DNA from: Mesorhizobium sp. M1B.F.Ca.ET.045.04.1.1
Lineage (GTDB): Bacteria; Pseudomonadota; Alphaproteobacteria; Rhizobiales; Rhizobiaceae
Assembly (NCBI RefSeq): GCF_003952465.1
Contig: NZ_CP034448.1
Span: forward strand, 868,001 to 932,000
Length of the DNA: 64,000 nucleotides
Direction of reading: 5' to 3'
Each line of letters begins with the position of its first letter. Within the stretch, counting starts at the first letter, position 1. Under the pieces are notes generated by a model. That model ran no database searches, had not been told where the DNA came from, and saw nothing but the letters and a program-made list of their open reading frames with translations. Made by a program: the position numbers and the translations under genes. Shown here in pieces: positions 40,319 to 49,956 of this stretch.

Positions 40319-41493
40319 TCGGGACCGGCCAAACCATGCCCCTCGACCGCAGCCCCGGCTTCGGCGTCTACATCCATTGGCCGTTCTGCGCGGCCAAGTG
40401 CCCTTACTGTGATTTCAACAGCCATGTCCGCCACCAGCCGGTCGACCAGGAGCGCTTCGCGCGCGCCTTCGAGACGGAGTTGGCGACGATGCGCGCCCGC
40501 ACTGGGCCGCGCGAGGTCACCAGCATCTTCCTCGGCGGCGGCACGCCGTCGCTGATGAAGCCGGAAACCGTCGCGGCGGTGCTGGAGGCCGTGGCAAAGA
40601 ACTGGACGGTGCCTGCCGGCATCGAGGTCACGCTGGAGGCAAACCCCTCCTCGGTCGAGGCTGAGCGTTTTCGTGGCTACCGGACAGCCGGCGTCAACCG
40701 CGTCTCGCTCGGCGTGCAGGCACTGAACGACAAGGACCTGCGCTTCCTCGGCCGGCTGCACAATGTCGAGGAGGCGCTTCACGCCATCGGGCTCGCGCGC
40801 GAAATCTTCCCGCGGCTTTCCTTCGACCTGATCTATGCGCGGCCGGGCCAGACGCCGGAGCACTGGCAAGGGGAGCTCGAACAGGCGATCGGCCACGCCG
40901 CCGATCATCTGTCGCTCTACCAGCTTACGATCGAGGAAGGCACGCCCTTCCACGCGCTGCACGCGGCGCGGAAGTTCGTCCTTCCCGACAACGACCACGC
41001 CGCCGATCTCTACGCGCTGACGCAGGAAGTGACCGCGGCGCATGGCCTGCCGGCCTATGAGATCTCCAACCACGCGCGGCCGGGCGCCGAGAGCCGGCAC
41101 AACCTGACCTATTGGCGCTATGGCGAATATGTCGGCGTCGGGCCGGGCGCGCATGGCCGCTTTGTCGAGAACGGCCGCCGGACCGTGACGGTCGCGGAAA
41201 AAATGCCGGAAACATGGGCCAACCTGGTCGAGGCCAGGGGCCATGGCGTCACCGGCGGCGAGGTGCTGACGCGCTCGGAAGAGGCCGACGAGTTCCTGCT
41301 GATGGGGCTGAGGCTTGCCGAAGGCATCGACCTCGCGCGTTACGAGATGCTAGCTGGGCGTGGCCTTTCGACCGCGAGGCTTTCGGTGCTGCAGGAAGAA
41401 GGGCTGGTGGCGCCGGTCGGCAATGCCCGGCTGCGCGCCACGACCGCGGGGATGATCGTGCTCGATGCGGTGGTGGCGGATCTGGCCAGGTAA
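40315..41493 (+). CDS. hemW: HemW-type radical SAM protein (formerly HemN-like)
   Basis: Radical SAM protein of 392 residues, probably a haem chaperone of the HemW family rather than coproporphyrinogen dehydrogenase. The 4Fe-4S motif is CAAKCPYC (Cys25, Cys29, Cys32), preceded by VYIHWPFC. Further parts: [60 protein letters not shown] and [20 protein letters not shown]. The C-terminal HemW domain begins near residue 320. The start at ATG 40315 overlaps the rdgB stop; an ATG at 40336 would also be possible. The C-CxxC spacing without the upstream HemN helix supports HemW. Confidence 0.92.
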   Translation: MIGTGQTMPLDRSPGFGVYIHWPFCAAKCPYCDFNSHVRHQPVDQERFARAFETELATMRARTGPREVTSIFLGGGTPSLMKPETVAAVLEAVAKNWTVPAGIEVTLEANPSSVEAERFRGYRTAGVNRVSLGVQALNDKDLRFLGRLHNVEEALHAIGLAREIFPRLSFDLIYARPGQTPEHWQGELEQAIGHAADHLSLYQLTIEEGTPFHALHAARKFVLPDNDHAADLYALTQEVTAAHGLPAYEISNHARPGAESRHNLTYWRYGEYVGVGPGAHGRFVENGRRTVTVAEKMPETWANLVEARGHGVTGGEVLTRSEEADEFLLMGLRLAEGIDLARYEMLAGRGLSTARLSVLQEEGLVAPVGNARLRATTAGMIVLDAVVADLAR

Positions 41494-41501
41494 CCTCGCG
41501 C

Positions 41502-41665
41502 CTTCGTCATCCTCGGGCTTGACCCGAGGATCCATTCCGTGACCTCGGCCGAAGGATGCAGCGGAGCAGAATTCTGCACCGTTAGCGACGCTCTGATGTC
41601 ACGGAATGGATCCTAGGGTCTACGCTGCGTCGCTTCGCTCCTTGCTTCGCCCTAGGATGACGAAG
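41502..41665. repeat. Type C repeat, short (gene-less) copy with intact junction
   Basis: Inverted arms CTTCGTCATCCTCGGGCTTG to GGATCCATTCCGTGACC, and GTCACGGAATGGATCCTAGG to CCCTAGGATGACGAAG. The loop reads CGGCCGAAGGATGCAGCGGA, GCAGAAT|TCTGCACCG. The same loop ends, with the GIY-YIG gene between CAGAAT and TCTGCACCG, are found at 60501-60883. This copy therefore looks like the element without its gene. Confidence 0.88.
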
Positions 41666-41695
41666 CGAGAGCTCGTCTGCGCCAGATGCCACACT

Positions 41696-41884
41696 CTAGG
41701 CATCATGCTTCTGGCGGTGCTTGCCGCGGTTCTTCTCGGCATGCGCCTCGCCGTTGCGGACCTGCTTCTGGTCCGCCTTGTCGCGGCGAGCGCCGTTCTG
41801 TTCGGCGATCGGATGTGGGGGAGTGCCCTCGCGGGCGGTTTTGCTTTCAAGTCGGCTGATAAAAATGTCGAAGCGACTGGGCAT
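41696..41884 (-). CDS. Small charged hypothetical protein (62 residues)
   Basis: Open frame with good coding-type codon choice: MPSRFDIFISRLESKTAREG, then TPPHPIAEQNGARRDKADQK and a highly charged C-terminus ending KNRGKHRQKHDA. It is probably disordered and basic. A ribosome-like GGAGG lies 12 bases before the ATG, slightly far. No family is recognised. It occupies part of the 517-base region between hemW and rsmI, next to a type C repeat. The opposite strand also has an open frame, which looks less coding-like. Confidence 0.5.
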   Translation of the reverse strand: MPSRFDIFISRLESKTAREGTPPHPIAEQNGARRDKADQKQVRNGEAHAEKNRGKHRQKHDA

Positions 41885-42040
41885 CGTCCGGTCCTGCCTC
41901 CTACCGGGAATCAGGGATGAAATTCGCCGGTAGCGGTTTCGTTCCTCACTATGGCAAAGGCATGGCGATTTCCTTGCCTCGACTTCACGTTTTGCAACCG
42001 GCCGTGAGCCATGCCAAACAGAGTGAACGGAGGGTTATTC

Positions 42041-42937
42041 TTGACCGGCGAGAAACGCAGCTATCTGATCGGGCAGACCGAGATTCCGGCGCGGCCGATT
42101 GCGTCGGCGCTCTATCTGGTGGCGACGCCGATCGGCAATCTCGCCGACATCACGCTGCGCGCGCTGGAGACGCTGGCTAGCGCCGACATCGTCGCCTGCG
42201 AGGACACGCGCGTCTCGCGCGTGCTGCTCGAACGCTACGGCATCCGTCGCCGCACCACGGCCTATCACGAGCACAATGCCGCCTCGGCGGGGCCGAAGCT
42301 GATCGAGGCCCTGGCGGCGGGGCGGAGCGTGGCGTTGATCTCGGATGCCGGCACGCCTTTGGTCTCCGATCCCGGCTACCGGCTGGTCGGCGAAGCGCTG
42401 GAGCAGGGCATCCGCGTCGTGCCGGTGCCGGGACCGTCGGCGGCGCTCGCCGCGCTGACCGCTTCCGGACTGCCCTCCGATGCCTTCCTGTTCGCCGGTT
42501 TCCTGCCTGCAAAAGCTGGTCAACGGCTGACGAAGCTCGAAACATTCAGGCAGGTCCCGGCGACGCTGATCTTCTTCGAGTCGCCGCGACGGCTGGCCGA
42601 GACGCTTGCCGCGATGGTCGAGGCGCTGGGCGGCGCGCGCAAGGCCGCGATCGGCCGCGAGCTGACCAAGGCGTTCGAGGAGATGCGGACCGGCACGCTC
42701 GGCGAGCTTGCCGACCACTATGGGGCGGCCGACACGCCGAAGGGTGAAATCGTCATCTGCGTCGGTCCGGCCGAGGCCACGGCGGACCAGCCGGCCGACA
42801 TCGACCGGCTGCTTCTGTCGCTCGCGGCCGAAATGCCGGCGTCCAAGGCCGCCGCGGAAGCGGCGAAGATGACCGGCGGTCAGAAACAGGCGCTCTACCG
42901 GCGGCTGCTCGGGCTCAAGGACGCCGGCGGTGGCTGA
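42041..42937 (+). CDS. rsmI: 16S rRNA (cytidine(1402)-2'-O)-methyltransferase
   Basis: SAM-dependent tetrapyrrole-methylase-fold enzyme of 298 residues that 2'-O-methylates C1402 of 16S rRNA. Family parts: [79 protein letters not shown] and the methylase loop [20 protein letters not shown]. The C-terminal HTH-like tail ([20 protein letters not shown]) is also typical. I chose TTG 42041 because GGAGGG stands 6 bases upstream; an in-frame ATG at 42011 would add 10 residues but has no ribosome site. It overlaps yraN by 8 bases. Confidence 0.92.
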   Translation: MTGEKRSYLIGQTEIPARPIASALYLVATPIGNLADITLRALETLASADIVACEDTRVSRVLLERYGIRRRTTAYHEHNAASAGPKLIEALAAGRSVALISDAGTPLVSDPGYRLVGEALEQGIRVVPVPGPSAALAALTASGLPSDAFLFAGFLPAKAGQRLTKLETFRQVPATLIFFESPRRLAETLAAMVEALGGARKAAIGRELTKAFEEMRTGTLGELADHYGAADTPKGEIVICVGPAEATADQPADIDRLLLSLAAEMPASKAAAEAAKMTGGQKQALYRRLLGLKDAGGG

Positions 42938-43307
42938 GCGCACTGTCGGCCATCGACGCAAGGCTTATCGGCGCGGCCATCGCGGCGAATGGCTGGCGGC
43001 GCTGGCGTTGATGCTGAAGGGCTACCGGATTCTCGCCCGCCGCCATCGCACCAAGCTCGGCGAGATCGACCTGATCGCCAGGCGTGGGAACCTCGTTCTG
43101 TTCGTCGAGGTCAAGGCGCGCCGAACGCTGATGGAGGCGATGGAGGCGATCGCCCACAGCTCCGAGCGGCGCATCGAGGGCGCCGCCGATCTCTGGCTGT
43201 CGCGCCAGCCCGACTATGGGCGATTGTCGATACGCTTCGACATGGTGGCGGTGCTGCCCTGGCGCTGGCCGGTGCATGTCGAGAATGCGTTTTATGGGAG
43301 GAATTGA
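42930..43307 (+). CDS. yraN: YraN/UPF0102 nuclease-fold protein
   Basis: Protein of 125 residues of the UPF0102 family with a restriction-endonuclease-like core. The motif string [20 protein letters not shown], then [20 protein letters not shown] and [11 protein letters not shown] contains the E-x-D-x-EVK residues of the fold. The biochemical role is not settled. The start is GTG at 42930, inside the end of rsmI. The rsmI-yraN order is common in Rhizobiales and is often followed by gshB; here a repeat and the convergent uppP gene follow instead. Confidence 0.9.
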   Translation: MAERTVGHRRKAYRRGHRGEWLAALALMLKGYRILARRHRTKLGEIDLIARRGNLVLFVEVKARRTLMEAMEAIAHSSERRIEGAADLWLSRQPDYGRLSIRFDMVAVLPWRWPVHVENAFYGRN

Positions 43308-43349
43308 GGAGCACCCCGAAGACGTGACCTTGCAAGATGCCAACTGTCG

Positions 43350-43543
43350 ACGTCGGCGCCGCCCCTCATTGCCCTGCCGGGCATTTCTCCCCGTATAGTG
43401 ACGGGGAGAAAGGGCTGACCGCAGCCTTGGCGCTGTCCTGTGCAACGCTGGTGATTGGTGAAACGGGCGATGAGAGCGCCCCTCTCCCCGTCACTATACG
43501 GGGAGAGGATGCCGGCAGGCAGGTGAGGGGCAGCGCAAACGTC
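43350..43543. repeat. Type A intergenic repeat, complete element
   Basis: Left arm GACGTCGGCGCCGCCCCTCA, TGCCGGGCA, hairpin CTCCCCGTATAGTGACGGGG; core in reverse orientation CAACGCTGGTGATTGGTGAA (43445-43464); right arm with CCGTCACTATACGGGGAGAG ending GAGGGGCAGCGCAAACGTC. It lies between the convergent yraN and uppP genes. Confidence 0.85.
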
Positions 43544-43573
43544 CAAAAGATGCCAATCTCACCAGATCTGAAG

Positions 43574-44380
43574 TCACCCCCAGATCATCAGTGCCACCAA
43601 TCCCACAGCACCCACCACGAGCCGCCACCAGCCGAACAGCGAATAGCCCTTGCGCGAGACGAAATCGAGCAGGAAGCGCACGACGATCAGCGCGCTGACG
43701 AAGGCGGCGATGAAGCCGACGGCGATGATCGGCAGGTCGGCCGAGGTCAGCACGTTGCGGTTCTTGAACAGGTCGAAGGCGAAAGCGCCGACCATGGTCG
43801 GCATCGCCAGGAAGAAGGAGAACTCCGCCGCCGCGCGCTTGTCGACGCCAAGCAGCAGCGCGCCGACGATGGTCGAGCCGGAACGCGAGGTGCCGGGGAT
43901 CATCGACAGGCACTGGAACAGGCCGATCTGCAGGTAAAGCCTGGTCGGGAAACGCTCGACGTCGCGATAGACCGGCTTGAGGTTCATGCGGTCGACGGCC
44001 AAAAGCACCACGCCGCCGATGATCAGCATGATGCAGATCAGCCGCGGCGATTCGAACAGGAAGGTCTTGATGAAATCATGCGCCAGCGCGCCGATGACCG
44101 CGGCCGGCAGGAAGGCGATCAGGATGCCGATGACGAAGTGCCGGGTCAGCCGGTCATAGGGCAGTTCGAGCACCATCTTCCACAGGCGGCGGAAATAGAC
44201 GCTGAGGATGGCGAGGATCGCGCCGAGCTGGATCAGGATCTCGAAGGCCTTGCCGGTCGAATGGAAGCCGAGGAAATGGCCGGCGAGCAAGATATGGCCG
44301 GTCGAGGAGACCGGGATGAATTCGGTCAGGCCCTCCAGCAGGCCAAGCAGCAGCGCTTCGACGATGGTTTGGCTTTCCAT
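43574..44380 (-). CDS. uppP: Undecaprenyl-diphosphatase (BacA family)
   Basis: Integral-membrane phosphatase of 268 residues that recycles undecaprenyl diphosphate for peptidoglycan and other envelope polymers and gives bacitracin tolerance. Two signature regions are present: [20 protein letters not shown] (about residues 14-33) and [20 protein letters not shown] (about 161-180). About eight hydrophobic segments. The ATG at 44380 was chosen because the family starts there ([20 protein letters not shown]); the frame continues 27 codons upstream without similarity. It is convergent with yraN. Confidence 0.95.
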   Translation of the reverse strand: MESQTIVEALLLGLLEGLTEFIPVSSTGHILLAGHFLGFHSTGKAFEILIQLGAILAILSVYFRRLWKMVLELPYDRLTRHFVIGILIAFLPAAVIGALAHDFIKTFLFESPRLICIMLIIGGVVLLAVDRMNLKPVYRDVERFPTRLYLQIGLFQCLSMIPGTSRSGSTIVGALLLGVDKRAAAEFSFFLAMPTMVGAFAFDLFKNRNVLTSADLPIIAVGFIAAFVSALIVVRFLLDFVSRKGYSLFGWWRLVVGAVGLVALMIWG

Positions 44381-44541
44381 GGCAACCTCTGCTTTCGAGT
44401 AACGGCTAACGGGAAGGGCTTGCTTGTCATGGCGCGTAAGTGCCCCTATAGGTCGCAACACATGACAGTCCCTGGAATCGGGCGGCCAAGACTTACCGGC
44501 GCCGAAAACGATTCGCCAGTGCGCCCTATCATCGCGGAACC

Positions 44542-45234
44542 ATGCTGACGCTTTTCCACCATCCCATGTTCGCCACCTGCCGGTTCGTGCGTCTCGCTTT
44601 CGGCGAATACGGCGAGGAACTGGCGCTGATCGAGGAAAAGCCGTGGACGCGGCGCAAGGAGTTCTTGGCGCTCAACCCGGCCGGCACGCTGCCGATCCTG
44701 CTTGCCGAGGGCGACGTTCCGATCGTCGGCGCCATGGTGATCGCCGAATATCTCGACGAGACGCGCGGGGTGCTCAAGCGCGACAAGCGGCTGTTCGCCG
44801 AAGACCCGATGCAACGCGCCGAAATCCGCCGGCTGACCGACTGGTATCTCGCGAAGGCCGAAAGCGAGGTCACCCGCCATCTGGTGCGCGAGCGCGTGCT
44901 GAAGCCGGTCATGCCGGAGACCGCGGGCGGCGGCTCGCCCGATTCGGCGGCGATCCGCGCCGCGCGCGCCAACATCCGCCAGCACATGAAATACACCAAC
45001 TGGCTGGCCGGCACGCGCCATTGGCTGGCCGGCAACAAGGTGACCTATGCCGACCTCGCCGCCGCGGCGACGCTTTCGGTGCTCGACTATCTCGGCGAGA
45101 TCGACTGGCGCGAGCACTCGGCAGCGCGCGAATGGTATACACGCGTCAAATCACGGCCGTCGTTCCGGTCGCTGCTCACCGACCGGGTGCGCGGCCTGTC
45201 GCCGGTATCGCATTATGCGGACCTCGATTTCTGA
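44542..45234 (+). CDS. Glutathione S-transferase family protein (FzlA-like)
   Basis: GST-fold protein of 230 residues. The thioredoxin-like N-terminal domain begins [20 protein letters not shown] and contains [20 protein letters not shown] with the cis-Pro turn, followed by [13 protein letters not shown]. The alpha-helical C-terminal domain (about 90-230) includes [20 protein letters not shown] and the N-capping region [12 protein letters not shown]. In alphaproteobacteria a close relative is the cell-division protein FzlA, which is often next to queG and uppP; that assignment is my recollection of synteny, not proven here. It overlaps queG by 20 bases, so the genes are co-transcribed. Confidence 0.82.
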   Translation: MLTLFHHPMFATCRFVRLAFGEYGEELALIEEKPWTRRKEFLALNPAGTLPILLAEGDVPIVGAMVIAEYLDETRGVLKRDKRLFAEDPMQRAEIRRLTDWYLAKAESEVTRHLVRERVLKPVMPETAGGGSPDSAAIRAARANIRQHMKYTNWLAGTRHWLAGNKVTYADLAAAATLSVLDYLGEIDWREHSAAREWYTRVKSRPSFRSLLTDRVRGLSPVSHYADLDF

Positions 45235-46372
45235 CAAAACCCGCCTGCGCGCGCTGATCGACGCGGAGGCGCGCCGCGCCGGCTTCGAGGCGGTCGCCGT
45301 GACCAGGCCGGACGCGATCCCGCTGGCGCCCGCGCGCCTGGCCGAGTTCGTCGCGGACAGTTTCCATGGCTCGATGGAGTGGATCGCCGAGACCATCGAG
45401 CGCCGGGCCGAACCCTCGACATTGTGGCCGGAGGTGCGCTCGATCATCGTTCTGGCGATGAATTACGGCCCGGATCGCGATCCGCGCGACGTCCTCGAAA
45501 AGCGCGATCGCGGGGCGATCTCGGTCTATGCGCAAAATCGCGACTATCACGACGTGATGAAGGGCCGGCTGAAGGAGATCGCCGGCAAGATCGTCGCGCG
45601 CGCCGGGGGCGACGTCAAAGTCTTCGTCGATACGGCCCCGGTGATGGAAAAGCCGCTGGCCGAAGCCGCCGGCCTCGGCTGGCAGGGCAAGCACACCAAT
45701 CTGGTCAGCCGCGCGCATGGCTCGTGGCTGTTCCTCGGCACGATCTTCACGACGGCCGAGCTCGAGCCGGACAAAGCTGAAATCGACCATTGCGGCTCCT
45801 GCCGCGCCTGTCTTGATGTGTGCCCGACCGATGCTTTCCCCGCGCCCTACCGGCTCGATGCGCGGCGCTGCATCTCCTACCTCACCATCGAGAACAAGGA
45901 GCCGATCCCGCGCGAATTCCGCGAGAAGATCGGCAACCGCATCTATGGCTGCGACGATTGCCTCGCCGTCTGTCCATGGAACAAGTTCGCCAGCGTTGCC
46001 TCGGAAGCCAAGCTTGCCGCGCGCGCCGATCTGCGCGAGCCGTCGCTTTCGGAACTCTTGCTCCTCGACGACGCGGCGTTCCGCGCCTTCTTCTCGGGCT
46101 CGCCGATCAAGCGCATCGGCCGCGACCGTTTCGTCCGCAACGTGCTGATCGCCGCCGGCAATTCGAGCGATGCCTCGCTGACGCCGATCGTGCAAGGCCT
46201 GCTCGACGACGGCTCGCCGCTGGTGCGGGGTGCGGCGGTATGGGCACTTTCGCGACTGATGCCTCGGCGCGATCTTGCCAGGCTCGCGGCATCGGCCTTG
46301 AAGGCCGAAGGCAATGCTGCGGTGCGCGACGAATGGTTCTTGGCGCTGCCGGATTCTGCGAAGGATCGTTGA
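45215..46372 (+). CDS. queG: Epoxyqueuosine reductase
   Basis: Cobalamin- and 4Fe-4S-dependent enzyme of 385 residues that performs the last step of queuosine formation in tRNA. The N-terminal part contains [20 protein letters not shown] and [20 protein letters not shown], with [20 protein letters not shown]. The two ferredoxin-type clusters are [20 protein letters not shown] (from about residue 193) and [14 protein letters not shown] (from about 246). The C-terminal region has HEAT-like repeats ([14 protein letters not shown]). The ATG at 45215 overlaps the GST gene by 20 bases. Confident by cluster pattern and family segments. Confidence 0.94.
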   Translation: MRTSISDKTRLRALIDAEARRAGFEAVAVTRPDAIPLAPARLAEFVADSFHGSMEWIAETIERRAEPSTLWPEVRSIIVLAMNYGPDRDPRDVLEKRDRGAISVYAQNRDYHDVMKGRLKEIAGKIVARAGGDVKVFVDTAPVMEKPLAEAAGLGWQGKHTNLVSRAHGSWLFLGTIFTTAELEPDKAEIDHCGSCRACLDVCPTDAFPAPYRLDARRCISYLTIENKEPIPREFREKIGNRIYGCDDCLAVCPWNKFASVASEAKLAARADLREPSLSELLLLDDAAFRAFFSGSPIKRIGRDRFVRNVLIAAGNSSDASLTPIVQGLLDDGSPLVRGAAVWALSRLMPRRDLARLAASALKAEGNAAVRDEWFLALPDSAKDR

Positions 46373-46384
46373 AGGGGTTCATTG

Positions 46385-47290
46385 ATGGGCGAAAGACGCT
46401 TCTTCATCTTCGGCGCCGGCTATTCCGGCAAGGCCTTCGCGCAGGCCAACGGGCAGGGCGCGCCGATCCTGGGCACGACCCGCGCGCCGGAAAAGTTCGC
46501 GGCGTTGCGGCAGGCGGGCATCGGGCCGTTGCGCTTCGACGGTTCGCTGACGTCTGAAATCAGCGACGCGCTTCGGCAAACCACGCATCTCATCGTCTCG
46601 GTCGCGCCGGACGAAGCGGGCGATCCGGTGCTCAACGCCGCCGGCGAGACGATCCGGGCAAAGATGCCGGCGCTGGAATGGATCGGCTATCTCTCCACCG
46701 TCGGCGTCTATGGCGACCATGGCGGCGCCTGGGTGGATGAGAGCGCCGAATGCAGACCGGTATCGAAGCGCTCGATGATGCGGGTGGCGGCCGAAAAGGA
46801 CTGGCTGAGGCTCGGCCAGGAGATCGGAAAACCGGTGGCGATCCTGCGGCTCTCCGGCATTTACGGCCCGGGCCGCAACGCGTTGGTCAATCTCGAGGAC
46901 GGCACCGCGAGGCGGCTGGTCAAGAAGGATCAGGTGTTCAATCGCATCCATTGCGACGACATCGCCGGGGCGCTTTGGCATCTGGCCGGGAACAATCTCG
47001 GCGGCATCTTCAACGTCACCGACGACGAGCCGGCACCGCCGCAGGACGTCGTCGCCTATGCCGCCGGATTGATGGGCGTGGAGCCGCCGCCCGAAATTCC
47101 TTTCGAGACCGCCCAACTTTCGCCCATGGCGCGTTCCTTCTATGGCGAGAACAAGCGCGTCGCCAACAAGGCGATCAAGGCGGCCGGCTACAGCTTTCGT
47201 TTCCCGAACTATCGGGTGACGCTGGAGCGGATGTGGGCCGACGGCAATTGGCGGGACGGGGAGCCGCGCAGCCCCATGAAACGCTCGTGA
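46385..47290 (+). CDS. NAD(P)-binding epimerase-like protein (YeeZ-type SDR)
   Basis: Rossmann-fold protein of 301 residues of the extended SDR/YeeZ family. The nucleotide loop is FFIFGAGYSGKAFAQ. Further parts: LIVSVAPDEAGDPVLNAAGE, WIGYLSTVGVYGDHGGAWVD, AILRLSGIYGPGRNALVNLE and RIHCDDIAGALWHLAGNN. The catalytic Tyr-x3-Lys of classic SDRs is not obvious, as is usual in this subgroup, so activity is uncertain. ATG 46385 follows AAGGGG; a TTG one codon earlier is also possible. It starts 12 bases after queG and belongs to that operon. Confidence 0.85.
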   Translation: MGERRFFIFGAGYSGKAFAQANGQGAPILGTTRAPEKFAALRQAGIGPLRFDGSLTSEISDALRQTTHLIVSVAPDEAGDPVLNAAGETIRAKMPALEWIGYLSTVGVYGDHGGAWVDESAECRPVSKRSMMRVAAEKDWLRLGQEIGKPVAILRLSGIYGPGRNALVNLEDGTARRLVKKDQVFNRIHCDDIAGALWHLAGNNLGGIFNVTDDEPAPPQDVVAYAAGLMGVEPPPEIPFETAQLSPMARSFYGENKRVANKAIKAAGYSFRFPNYRVTLERMWADGNWRDGEPRSPMKRS

Positions 47291-47379
47291 TCGAAGCCAA
47301 GCGCGGGACATGATATGATTCGCTGCTGAAGCATGTCGCCCGAGATTGCGTCGCTCTACTGGAGAGGGGACCCGACCTG

Positions 47380-48462
47380 ATGACGTTGCGATCGCTGCCC
47401 GACAGGAAGCCGTTCCTGACCGCCGCGCTTGCGCTGGCGACTTTAGCAGCCCTGGCGGCGGCCGCGATCTCGGCCGAACCGCGTGCAAAAGACCTGTTCG
47501 GCGCCAGGAAGCTGCCGGCGGTAGCGCCGGCGCAATCCTTCGGCTTCTATTCCAAAGGCTGTTTCACCGGCGGCGTCGCCCTGCCGATGGACGGACCGAG
47601 CTGGGAAGTGATGCGCCCCTCGCGCAACCGCCGCTGGGGCCATCCGGCGATGATCGCGCTGATCGAGAAGCTCGCGCGCGACGCCCACGCGGATGGCTGG
47701 CCGGGTCTTTTGATCGGCGACGTCTCGCAGCCGCGCGGCGGTCCGATGACGACCGGCCATGCCTCGCATCAGATCGGCCTCGACGCCGACATCTGGCTGA
47801 CGCCGATGCCTCGCCGCCCGCTGACGATAGCCCAGCGCGAGACCATGAGCGCGACGCTGATGGTCGACGAGAAGACGCATCTGGTGAAGGAGGCGCTTTG
47901 GACGCCGGCGCATACGCGGCTGTTGAAGCGTGCGGCGAGCTACGCGGAAGTCGAGCGCATCCTGGTCAATCCGGGCATCAAGAAGAAGCTTTGCGACACG
48001 GTCACCGGCGACCGTTCCTGGCTGCGCAAGATCCGCCCGTTCTGGGGCCACGACTATCATTTCCACATGCGCATCGGCTGTCAGCCTGGCTCGCCAGGCT
48101 GCAAGGCGCAGGAGGCGACGCCTGACGACGACGGCTGCGGCAAGCCGCTGGCCTGGTGGTTCACCGAGGAGCCCTGGCGCCCGAACAAAAACCCGGACGC
48201 GCCGAAGGCCCGCGACCTGATGACCATGGCCAACCTGCCGAGGGAATGCCAGGCGGTGCTCGCCGCGCCGGACGCGCCTTCGCTGGAAGCGGTCACCTAT
48301 CAGGGCGGCGGCGCGGCAGCGGTGGCGGCCGCGAAGCAGGAACCGACCGAGCCGGCGGAGACGATCTCCAGCGGCAATGCTGTGCTTCCCGCGGCGGCCA
48401 GCGCTTTTGCTCCGACGCCGAAAATCGGCATTCCACTGCCGCGACCGAGGCCGGGGAACTGA
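47380..48462 (+). CDS. mepA: Penicillin-insensitive murein endopeptidase
   Basis: Periplasmic LAS-family metalloendopeptidase of 360 residues that cleaves D-Ala-mDAP cross-links in peptidoglycan. A signal peptide covers about residues 1-32 (PFLTAALALATLAALAAAAI ending SAEP). Zinc ligands lie in GHASHQIGLDADIW (from about 126) and GHDYHFHMRIGC (from about 223). The fold part begins SFGFYSKGCFTGGVALPMDG. After residue 290 there is a low-complexity Ala/Pro-rich extension ending PRPRPGN, absent from E. coli MepA and typical of rhizobial forms. ATG 47380 has GGAGAGGGG upstream. It is probably the last gene of the queG group or independent. Confidence 0.93.
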   Translation: MTLRSLPDRKPFLTAALALATLAALAAAAISAEPRAKDLFGARKLPAVAPAQSFGFYSKGCFTGGVALPMDGPSWEVMRPSRNRRWGHPAMIALIEKLARDAHADGWPGLLIGDVSQPRGGPMTTGHASHQIGLDADIWLTPMPRRPLTIAQRETMSATLMVDEKTHLVKEALWTPAHTRLLKRAASYAEVERILVNPGIKKKLCDTVTGDRSWLRKIRPFWGHDYHFHMRIGCQPGSPGCKAQEATPDDDGCGKPLAWWFTEEPWRPNKNPDAPKARDLMTMANLPRECQAVLAAPDAPSLEAVTYQGGGAAAVAAAKQEPTEPAETISSGNAVLPAAASAFAPTPKIGIPLPRPRPGN

Positions 48463-48497
48463 CGACAGGGTTTTGGGCAGGCCAATTGTCGAAGCCA

Positions 48498-48648
48498 GCG
48501 CTGCCCCTCATCGCCCTGCCGGGCACTTCGGCCGCAGCCTTGCAGCCTTTTCTGCAACGCTGGCGATTGGCGAAACCGGTGGCGAGCTTCCCTCTCCCCG
48601 TGCCTATACGGGGAGAGGATGCCGGCAGGCAGGTGAGGGGCAGCGCCG
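48498..48648. repeat. Type A intergenic repeat, complete element with a reduced left arm
   Basis: Left arm AGCGCTGCCCCTCATCGCCC with TGCCGGGCACT but without the CCCCGT hairpin; core in reverse orientation CAACGCTGGCGATTGGCGAA (48555-48574); right arm with CCCCGTGCCTATACGGGGAG ending GTGAGGGGCAGCGCC. It fills much of the 333-base gap between mepA and glk; the remaining 150 bases before glk carry no other feature that I can name. Confidence 0.8.
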
Positions 48649-48795
48649 CCGCCGGAAAACGGGGCAAGGACGGAATTCAAAACATGAAGCGATGCCCCGA
48701 AACTGGGGCCAAACCGGCTTTCCCTTTGCAAGTCCATGCGCTAGTTCAACGAACAGACAACGGCATATTCGCCCGAACGGGGACGAACAAAGAGC

Positions 48796-49821
48796 ATGGC
48801 AGGCGAAGACGATACAGCGCTGCGGTTTCCGGTCCTGATCGGCGATATCGGCGGCACCAATGCGCGTTTCTCGATCGTGCTCGACGCGAACTCGGAAGCG
48901 ACCGAGCCGCAGATCGTCCAGACGGCCAATTTCAAGACCATCGACGAGGCGATCCAGGCGGCGGTGCTCGATCGCTCGTCGATCCAGCCGCATTCGGCGG
49001 TGCTGGCGGTTGCCGGCCCGGTCGACGGCGACGAGATCCGGCTCACCAACTGCCCCTGGGTGGTCAAGCCGCGCCAGATGTTTGCCAATCTCGGCCTTAG
49101 CGAGATCGTCGTGCTCAACGATTTCGAGGCGCAGGCGCTGGCCGTCGTGGCGCTCGGCGAAGAGCATATGGAAAAGATCGGCGGCGGCACGCCGGAGCCG
49201 AGCGCCGGCCGGGTCGTGCTCGGCCCCGGAACCGGGCTTGGCGTCGCCGGGCTGATCTACGCGCTGCGCCACTGGATACCGGTGCCGGGCGAGGGCGGGC
49301 ACATGGACATCGGCCCGCGCACGGCGCGCGACTTCGAAGTCTTCCCGCATATCGAAAAGCTCGAGGGCCGCATCTCCGGCGAGCAGATCCTGTGCGGCCG
49401 CGGGCTGGTCAATGTCTATCGCGCGGTGGCCAAGGCCGACGCCAAGCCGACGCCGTTCACGACACCGGCCGAAATCACAGCGGCGGCGCTCGCCAAATCC
49501 GATCCGGTGGCGGAAGAGGCGCTGTCGCTGTTCGTCACCTGCCTCGGCCGCACCGCCGGCGATCTGGCGCTGGTGTTCATGAGCCGGGGCGGCGTGTTTT
49601 TGACCGGCGGCATCGCACAAAAAATCGTGCCGGCGCTGAAAGCCGGCAATTTCCGCGCCGCTTTCGAAGACAAGGCGCCGCACAGCGCGCTGATGCGCGC
49701 GATGCCGGTCTATGTCATCACGCACCCGCTGGCCGCGCTTCTTGGCCTCGCCGCCTATGCCAGGACCCCAGCGCTGTTCGGCGTCCAGACCGTGGGACGG
49801 CACTGGCGGGCGGCCGTTTGA
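48796..49821 (+). CDS. glk: Glucokinase
   Basis: ATP-dependent glucokinase of 341 residues of the bacterial Glk family. The phosphate motif is [16 protein letters not shown] (about residues 14-29). Next come [22 protein letters not shown] segments (here [20 protein letters not shown]), the adenosine region [20 protein letters not shown] and [18 protein letters not shown]. It phosphorylates glucose to glucose 6-phosphate for the Entner-Doudoroff or pentose phosphate routes. ATG 48796 stands after CAAAGAGC. The ABC exporter, dapB and gpmA follow on the same strand. Confidence 0.93.
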   Translation: MAGEDDTALRFPVLIGDIGGTNARFSIVLDANSEATEPQIVQTANFKTIDEAIQAAVLDRSSIQPHSAVLAVAGPVDGDEIRLTNCPWVVKPRQMFANLGLSEIVVLNDFEAQALAVVALGEEHMEKIGGGTPEPSAGRVVLGPGTGLGVAGLIYALRHWIPVPGEGGHMDIGPRTARDFEVFPHIEKLEGRISGEQILCGRGLVNVYRAVAKADAKPTPFTTPAEITAAALAKSDPVAEEALSLFVTCLGRTAGDLALVFMSRGGVFLTGGIAQKIVPALKAGNFRAAFEDKAPHSALMRAMPVYVITHPLAALLGLAAYARTPALFGVQTVGRHWRAAV

Positions 49822-49956
49822 GGCTACGGGTTCGTGACCTGTTATGAGCCGCGACGAAGTTTCGCCATAGGCAAGCCACGACCGGAGCGCTAAGAGGGGT
49901 GCCAAATTGCGGCCCTGCTGCGAAAGCAACCGAAAAATCACGGAACAAACCCCGAT

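Noticed and set aside
41606..41920. Plus-strand frame of 104 codons with hydrophobic stretch
   Set aside because: Its first part is type C repeat sequence and its second part is antisense to a frame with better codon choice; no ribosome site.
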